A stretch of 62,358 nucleotides of DNA from Allosphingosinicella sp. (GTDB lineage Bacteria > Pseudomonadota > Alphaproteobacteria > Sphingomonadales > Sphingomonadaceae): positions 39,512 through 101,869 of the forward strand of contig JAUJOJ010000004.1 in NCBI GenBank assembly GCA_030447665.1. Direction: 5' to 3'. Under the pieces are notes generated by a model. The model had not been told where the DNA came from. It ran no database searches and saw only the letters and a program-made list of their open reading frames with translations. The position numbers and the translations under genes were made by a program. Of the stretch, positions 58,475-62,358 are shown in pieces. The stretch's first letter is position 1. Each line of letters starts with the position of its first letter.

Positions 58475-59542
58475 ATGAGGTCCCGCAACGAGCTCGACCG
58501 TCTTCTGGTCACATTGGATGTTGATGTCCAAACGCTCGCATTCTGCGAACTGCGGCGCGGCCGACGGCTGATAGCACCCCCCGTGAACGCAATCATGATG
58601 CACTACGTCCTCGAGGGGACGATGCACGTGACCGTTCCCGGGATGAAGCCCCTGGTCTGCAATCCAGGGTGCATAGCACTGATCCCGCCTGCCGTTCCGC
58701 TCCACGTGGCCGCGGACGATGGGCCGGCATCCGACGTCATCGCCACGGAGCATTGTTCGGTCACGCGCGATGGTATCCTGTTCTGCGATGCGGCGGATGG
58801 GGGCGTCGGCGACCTGCGCTACGTGTCGGGTCTGGTGCTCGCGAGTTTCTCCGGTTCGTTCGGTCTCTTCGACACGCTCAAGAAGCCGATTTCGCAGCAT
58901 TTGGGCGACATCGAGCTCGTCCGGCACGCCTATAGCAGCATGCTGAACGAACTTGCGAACCCTCAGCTGGGGGCACGAGCACTTACCAGCGCGCTCATGA
59001 AGGCGTGCATGGTCCTAGTGATACGCCAGTTCATGGCGACCGCCGGGCCGCGAACCTTCTTATTGGAGTCGCTTCCCGACAGGCGATTTGCCAATGCTAT
59101 CGACGCGGTTCTCGCTCGGCCCGCCGATCACCACACTCTGCTTTCGATGGCAAAGGCGGCCGGGATGAGCCGCTCGTCGTTCGGGATGGGTTTTTCGAAG
59201 GCTTTTGGGATGAGCGCGATGGAATTCGTCGCCAAGACGCGGCTCTATCATGCTGCTCAGTTGCTTCGATCGACACCGCTCCCGGTCAAAACCATCGCCG
59301 GGACGGTCGGTTTTTCCAGCCGAAGCCATTTCTCCCGCGCGTTCAAGGCTGCATATGGTGAGGATCCGACCGCATATCGGTCGAGTGTCGGCCACGATGC
59401 CACTGATCCTCCCCACCTCTCAATGGATTTCGGGCTGCCTCTGGCTTGGCTTTGGAACATTGATCGCCCCGAGAAGAACAGCGCCTGCCGCCCGCTGCCG
59501 CGCTGCCTCGCATGCCCCGCGAGTGCCGAACTTGATTTTTAG
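58475..59542 (+). CDS. AraC-family transcription regulator
   Basis: A 355-residue regulator with an N-terminal cupin-like sensing domain (MMHYVLEGTMHVTVPGMKPL) and a C-terminal double HTH: LLSMAKAAGMSRSSFGMGFSKAFG and PLPVKTIAGTVGFSSRSHFSRAFKAAYG, ending DPTAYR. The last 50 residues after that point have no family match and may be read-through. The N-terminal sequence is of the cupin_6/AraC type often found beside dehydrogenase genes. Target unknown. Confidence 0.85.
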   Translation: MRSRNELDRLLVTLDVDVQTLAFCELRRGRRLIAPPVNAIMMHYVLEGTMHVTVPGMKPLVCNPGCIALIPPAVPLHVAADDGPASDVIATEHCSVTRDGILFCDAADGGVGDLRYVSGLVLASFSGSFGLFDTLKKPISQHLGDIELVRHAYSSMLNELANPQLGARALTSALMKACMVLVIRQFMATAGPRTFLLESLPDRRFANAIDAVLARPADHHTLLSMAKAAGMSRSSFGMGFSKAFGMSAMEFVAKTRLYHAAQLLRSTPLPVKTIAGTVGFSSRSHFSRAFKAAYGEDPTAYRSSVGHDATDPPHLSMDFGLPLAWLWNIDRPEKNSACRPLPRCLACPASAELDF

Positions 59543-59568
59543 ACCGCCAGCCGCCACCGCATCCCGCC

Positions 59569-60828
59569 ATGCTCAGCCTCAATTTCATCCGCGAGAACCG
59601 GGAGGTCGTTGAAAAGGCGATCGCCGAGAAGAATGTGAAGCTCGATCTGGGCGAGCTCCTCCGCCTCGACGGCGAGGTGCGGTCGATGAGGTCGGAGATC
59701 GACGAGCTTCGGCGGCAGCGGAACGAGATCAGCGCCGGCTTCAAGACCGCGGATCCGTCCGAGCGGCCGGCGCTCGGGGCCCGGGCCAAGGAGATGGGCG
59801 CGCGCGCGTCCGAGGTCGAGGCGGCGCTGGCGGAGAAGAGCGCCGCCATGGACGCGCTGATGCTCCGCCTGCCGGGGATCCCCTGGGACGGCGCTCCCGT
59901 GGGGCCGGATGAGAGCTTCAACACCGTCGTCCGCCAGGAAGGCACGATCCCCAGCTTCGATTTCGAGCCGCGCGACCATGTCGCGCTCCTGGAGATGAAC
60001 GACTGGGCCGAGCTTGGCCGGATCACGCAGGTCTCCGGCGCGCGGCAATATTGCCTCAAAGGGCGGCTCGCGATGCTGGAGCAGGCGCTGATATTGTGGG
60101 CGCAGCAGCGGCTGGCGGCGGACGGCTTCACGCCTATGACGGTGCCGGCGCTGGCCCGCCCGCAGGCGTTCGTCGCGACCGGCCATTTCCCCGGCCATGA
60201 GGAAGAGGCCTATGAGATCCCGAAGGACGAGCTCTACCTCGCCGGCACCGGCGAGATCGCGCTGACGTCGCTCCATTCGGGCGAGATCCTGGAAGCGCAG
60301 CAGCTGCCGATCCTCTATGCCGGCTATTCGCCCTGCTTCCGCCGGGAGGCGGGCAGCGCCGGGCGCGACGTGCGCGGGCTGCTGCGCGTCCACCAATTCT
60401 ACAAGCTCGAACAATATGTGATCTGCCCCGACGACCCGGAGGTATCCGCCCGCTGGCACGCCCGGCTGCTGGCCAATGCCGAGGGGATGCTGCGCGCGCT
60501 CGAAATCCCTTACCAGGTGATCGAAGCCTCCACCGGCGACATGGGCCTCGGCAAATATCGCATGAACGACATCGAGAGCTGGGTCCCGAGCCTCGGCAAA
60601 TATCGCGAGACGCACAGCTGCTCGACGCTGCACGATTGGCAGGCCCGCCGCGCGAACCTGCGCTGGCGCGACGGGGAACGGAAGGTGCGCTTCGTCCACA
60701 CGCTCAACAACACCGCGCTCGCGAGCCCACGGATCCTGGTGCCGCTGCTCGAAAATCACCAAGAGGCGGACGGGCGCGTGCGGCTGCCGGAGGCGCTGCA
60801 GCCGCTGATGGGCAGCGAGTATCTCTGA
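59569..60828 (+). CDS. serS: Seryl-tRNA synthetase, Thermus-type
   Basis: SerRS charges tRNA-Ser. The 419-residue product has the N-terminal coiled-coil arm (about residues 25-100) and class II motifs: SPCFRREAGSAGRDVRGLLR (motif 2) and LASPRILVPLLENHQEADGR (motif 3). Several blocks differ from usual proteobacterial SerRS and agree with the Thermus thermophilus enzyme as I recall it: ATGHFPGHEEE, LTSLHSGEIL, YRETHSCSTLHDWQARRANL (others have EISSCSN...DFQARR) and TLNNTALA. It looks functional. It may be a second or transferred copy; whether a standard serS exists elsewhere cannot be seen. Confidence 0.9.
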   Translation: MLSLNFIRENREVVEKAIAEKNVKLDLGELLRLDGEVRSMRSEIDELRRQRNEISAGFKTADPSERPALGARAKEMGARASEVEAALAEKSAAMDALMLRLPGIPWDGAPVGPDESFNTVVRQEGTIPSFDFEPRDHVALLEMNDWAELGRITQVSGARQYCLKGRLAMLEQALILWAQQRLAADGFTPMTVPALARPQAFVATGHFPGHEEEAYEIPKDELYLAGTGEIALTSLHSGEILEAQQLPILYAGYSPCFRREAGSAGRDVRGLLRVHQFYKLEQYVICPDDPEVSARWHARLLANAEGMLRALEIPYQVIEASTGDMGLGKYRMNDIESWVPSLGKYRETHSCSTLHDWQARRANLRWRDGERKVRFVHTLNNTALASPRILVPLLENHQEADGRVRLPEALQPLMGSEYL

Positions 60829-60837
60829 TTGATGCGC

Positions 60838-60912
60838 TCGGCGCCGTCTATTTCTCCTTCCCCGTCCTTTCCGAGCCGTCAGCCGATTTCACCTGACTGG
60901 AAAGCACTCTAT
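60838..60912. repeat. Dispersed intergenic repeat, copy 2 (reverse)
   Basis: TTTCACCTGACTGGAAAGCA and the preceding CCGAGCCGTCAG are the reverse complement of the element at 25,175-25,222 with a few changes. It fills the gap between serS and the hydrolase gene. Confidence 0.6.
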
Positions 60913-60922
60913 CTTGACGGCT

Positions 60923-61609
60923 ATGGCACGTGAGACCCCAGACGACCGGGCGCCGCCGCTGCGCTTTCTCCTGCGCGAGGGAGCGGCGGTCGCTGCGCGC
61001 GTCTACGGCAGCTTCGGCTCGCTTGGCCCCCGCGGTGCGGCCGATGCCCAGCCTTTGATGATCATTCCCGGGTTCTTCGCCTCGGATCGGTCCACATTGG
61101 GGCTCCAACGGGCTCTCGCCAGGGAAGGCTACCGCGTCTCGGGATGGGGCCTCGGCCGCAATCTCGGCGCGCGTGCCGACACGATCGACCGGATCGTCGA
61201 ACGCCTCGAAGCCTTTTGCGGATCCAGGCCCGCGATCCTCGTCGGCTGGAGCCTCGGCGGCATCTATGCTCGCGAAACCGCGAAGCAGCGGCCGGACTTG
61301 GTTGCCAAGGTGGTGACGATGGGCTCCCCCTTTTCCGGCGACCCGCGGGCGAACAATGCCTGGCGGCTCTACGAATTCGTCAGCCGCCACCCTGTCGATC
61401 GGCCGCCGATCGCCATCGAGCCTGGCGCCAAGCCGCCGGTGCCGACGCTTGCCCTCTGGTCGCGCCGCGACGGAATGGTCGCTCCGGCCTGCGCCCGCGG
61501 CGAGGGCCACGAAAGCGACCGCCAGCTCGAGCTCGGCTGCAGCCATATGGGCTTCGCCACCAGCCCCCGCGCCTTTCGCGCCATCGCCGAGGCGATCAAG
61601 GCTTTCTGA
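60923..61609 (+). CDS. Alpha/beta hydrolase (lipase/esterase-like)
   Basis: A 228-residue alpha/beta hydrolase without a signal peptide: oxyanion loop LMIIPGFFASDRST, nucleophile elbow AILVGWSLGGIYAR (Ser at about residue 110), acid in LALWSRRDGMVAP and catalytic His in LGCSHMGFATSP. Close to the pimeloyl-carrier-methyl-esterase-like and triacylglycerol-lipase-like groups. A TTG at 60914 is an alternative start. Substrate unknown. Confidence 0.8.
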   Translation: MARETPDDRAPPLRFLLREGAAVAARVYGSFGSLGPRGAADAQPLMIIPGFFASDRSTLGLQRALAREGYRVSGWGLGRNLGARADTIDRIVERLEAFCGSRPAILVGWSLGGIYARETAKQRPDLVAKVVTMGSPFSGDPRANNAWRLYEFVSRHPVDRPPIAIEPGAKPPVPTLALWSRRDGMVAPACARGEGHESDRQLELGCSHMGFATSPRAFRAIAEAIKAF

Positions 61610-61645
61610 ACATGCGAGTGACGCCGCACCCGGCAATCGACGGGC

Positions 61646-62358
61646 TCACTTCCCCTCCAGCTGCGTGATGATGAAGGCGGAGGCCTCCGCCACCTCGCGC
61701 AGGCTGTCCCAGCGCCCCGATTTGCCGCCATGGCCGGCGCCCATGTTGATCTTCAAGAGGAGCGGATTGCCGTCGGTTTTGGTCGCCCGCAGTCTCGCCG
61801 CCCATTTGACCGGCTCCCAATAAGTGACGCGCGGATCATGGAGCCCGCCGGTGATTAGCATTGGCGGATAATCCTGCGCCTTCACATTGTCGTAGGGCGA
61901 GTAGCTCCGCAGCAGCTCGAAGGCGGCCTTGTCGGCGATCGGATTGCCCCATTCGGGCCACTCGCCCGGCGTGAGCGGAAGCGTATCGTCGAGCATCGTC
62001 GCCAGCACGTCGACGAACGGCACGTCGGCCACCACCGCGCCCCAGAGATGCGGATCGGTATTGGCAACGACGCCCATCAGCTTGCCGCCCGCCGAGCCGC
62101 CCTGGATGGCGATCTTCCCCGGCGCCGTAAAGCCGTGGGCGACGAGACCATTGGCCACGTCGACGAAATCGTTGAACGTGTTGGTTCGCTTGGCCAGCTT
62201 GCCGTCGAGGAACCAGCCATAGCCGAGATCGTCGCCGCCGCGGACATGGGCGATGGCGCAGGCGAAGCCGCGATCGAGCAGGCTGAGGCGCGCGGCCGAG
62301 AAGCTCGGCGGGATCGCATAGCCGTAAGCGCCGTAGGCATAGAGATAGAGCTTGCCCT
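61646..62358 (-). CDS. Oligopeptidase B / S9A peptidase, C-terminal part (5' end outside window)
   Basis: The frame is open from the window edge. It encodes the catalytic alpha/beta-hydrolase domain of an S9A peptidase: LYLYAYGAYGYAIPPSFSAA, AHVRGGDDLGYGW, nucleophile IQGGSAGGKLMGVV, acid in GLHDPRVTYWEPVKW and His in GAGHGGKSGR. Oligopeptidase B cleaves peptides after Arg or Lys. The N-terminal propeller is beyond the window. About 237 residues are present and the C-terminus is complete. Confidence 0.85.
   Translation of the reverse strand, partial: GKLYLYAYGAYGYAIPPSFSAARLSLLDRGFACAIAHVRGGDDLGYGWFLDGKLAKRTNTFNDFVDVANGLVAHGFTAPGKIAIQGGSAGGKLMGVVANTDPHLWGAVVADVPFVDVLATMLDDTLPLTPGEWPEWGNPIADKAAFELLRSYSPYDNVKAQDYPPMLITGGLHDPRVTYWEPVKWAARLRATKTDGNPLLLKINMGAGHGGKSGRWDSLREVAEASAFIITQLEGK

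Overview
The window is high-GC alphaproteobacterial chromosome, most likely from a Sphingomonadaceae member. Supporting signs are the TonB-dependent receptor, DUF1134/EipA, DUF2339, DUF4893, PilZ and DUF6894 families, an alphaproteobacterial serC-serA operon, and hslV with a WHG extension before its catalytic threonine. Housekeeping genes read as intact: purA, serA, serC, bamD, smc, hslV, hslU, serS.

Layout. 0-6.2 kb (minus strand): a methyltransferase cut by the window edge, purA, a frameshifted small coiled-coil gene, serC-serA with a structured leader, and a ferric-reductase-like membrane gene plus PepSY-like gene behind a Fur-box-like site. 6.2-10.1 kb: a broken region in which LOG and recN have lost their 3' ends and meet at a 17-nt palindrome, and half of a palindromic repeat abuts a DsbA-like gene without its 5' end. 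10.1-25.2 kb: smc, a second Fur-box-like site and a siderophore-type receptor, a neutral zinc peptidase, 3-hydroxybutyrate dehydrogenase, DUF4893 lipoprotein, M20 hydrolase, PAP2 phosphatase, M1 aminopeptidase, VanZ, and a retropepsin-like protease / RimK / aspartoacylase-like operon. 25.2-30.9 kb: a class II aldolase, then an unusual patatin phospholipase / HExxH peptidase / metallo-beta-lactamase-fold cassette. 30.9-40.5 kb: a DUF2339 protein fused to the tail of a maleylacetoacetate isomerase, hslVU, an M20 peptidase, a GDSL autotransporter, DUF1134 and a prolyl-hydroxylase-like protein.

At 40,597-40,686 lies tRNA-Ser(GCU). Its last 15 bases recur at 53,824-53,838, which marks a probable 13-kb integrated island. 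The island holds an MFS transporter, a flagellin remnant, three PilZ proteins, a response regulator, small proteins and a Cu/Ag-type RND pump (cusB-cusA plus a 41-residue Met-rich membrane peptide). A 129-bp repeat occurs in opposite orientation at 47.3 and 57.5 kb. Beyond the island are a hemerythrin-phasin protein, two divergent Crp/Fnr regulators, three DUF6894 proteins, an AraC regulator, a Thermus-type seryl-tRNA synthetase, a hydrolase, and oligopeptidase B cut by the window edge.

About ten single-base frameshifts are visible, mostly in G or C runs, together with three chimeric gene ends. All lie in accessory genes and none in the intact housekeeping genes. The window is therefore either a decaying genome or an assembly with residual indels; the sequence alone cannot decide.
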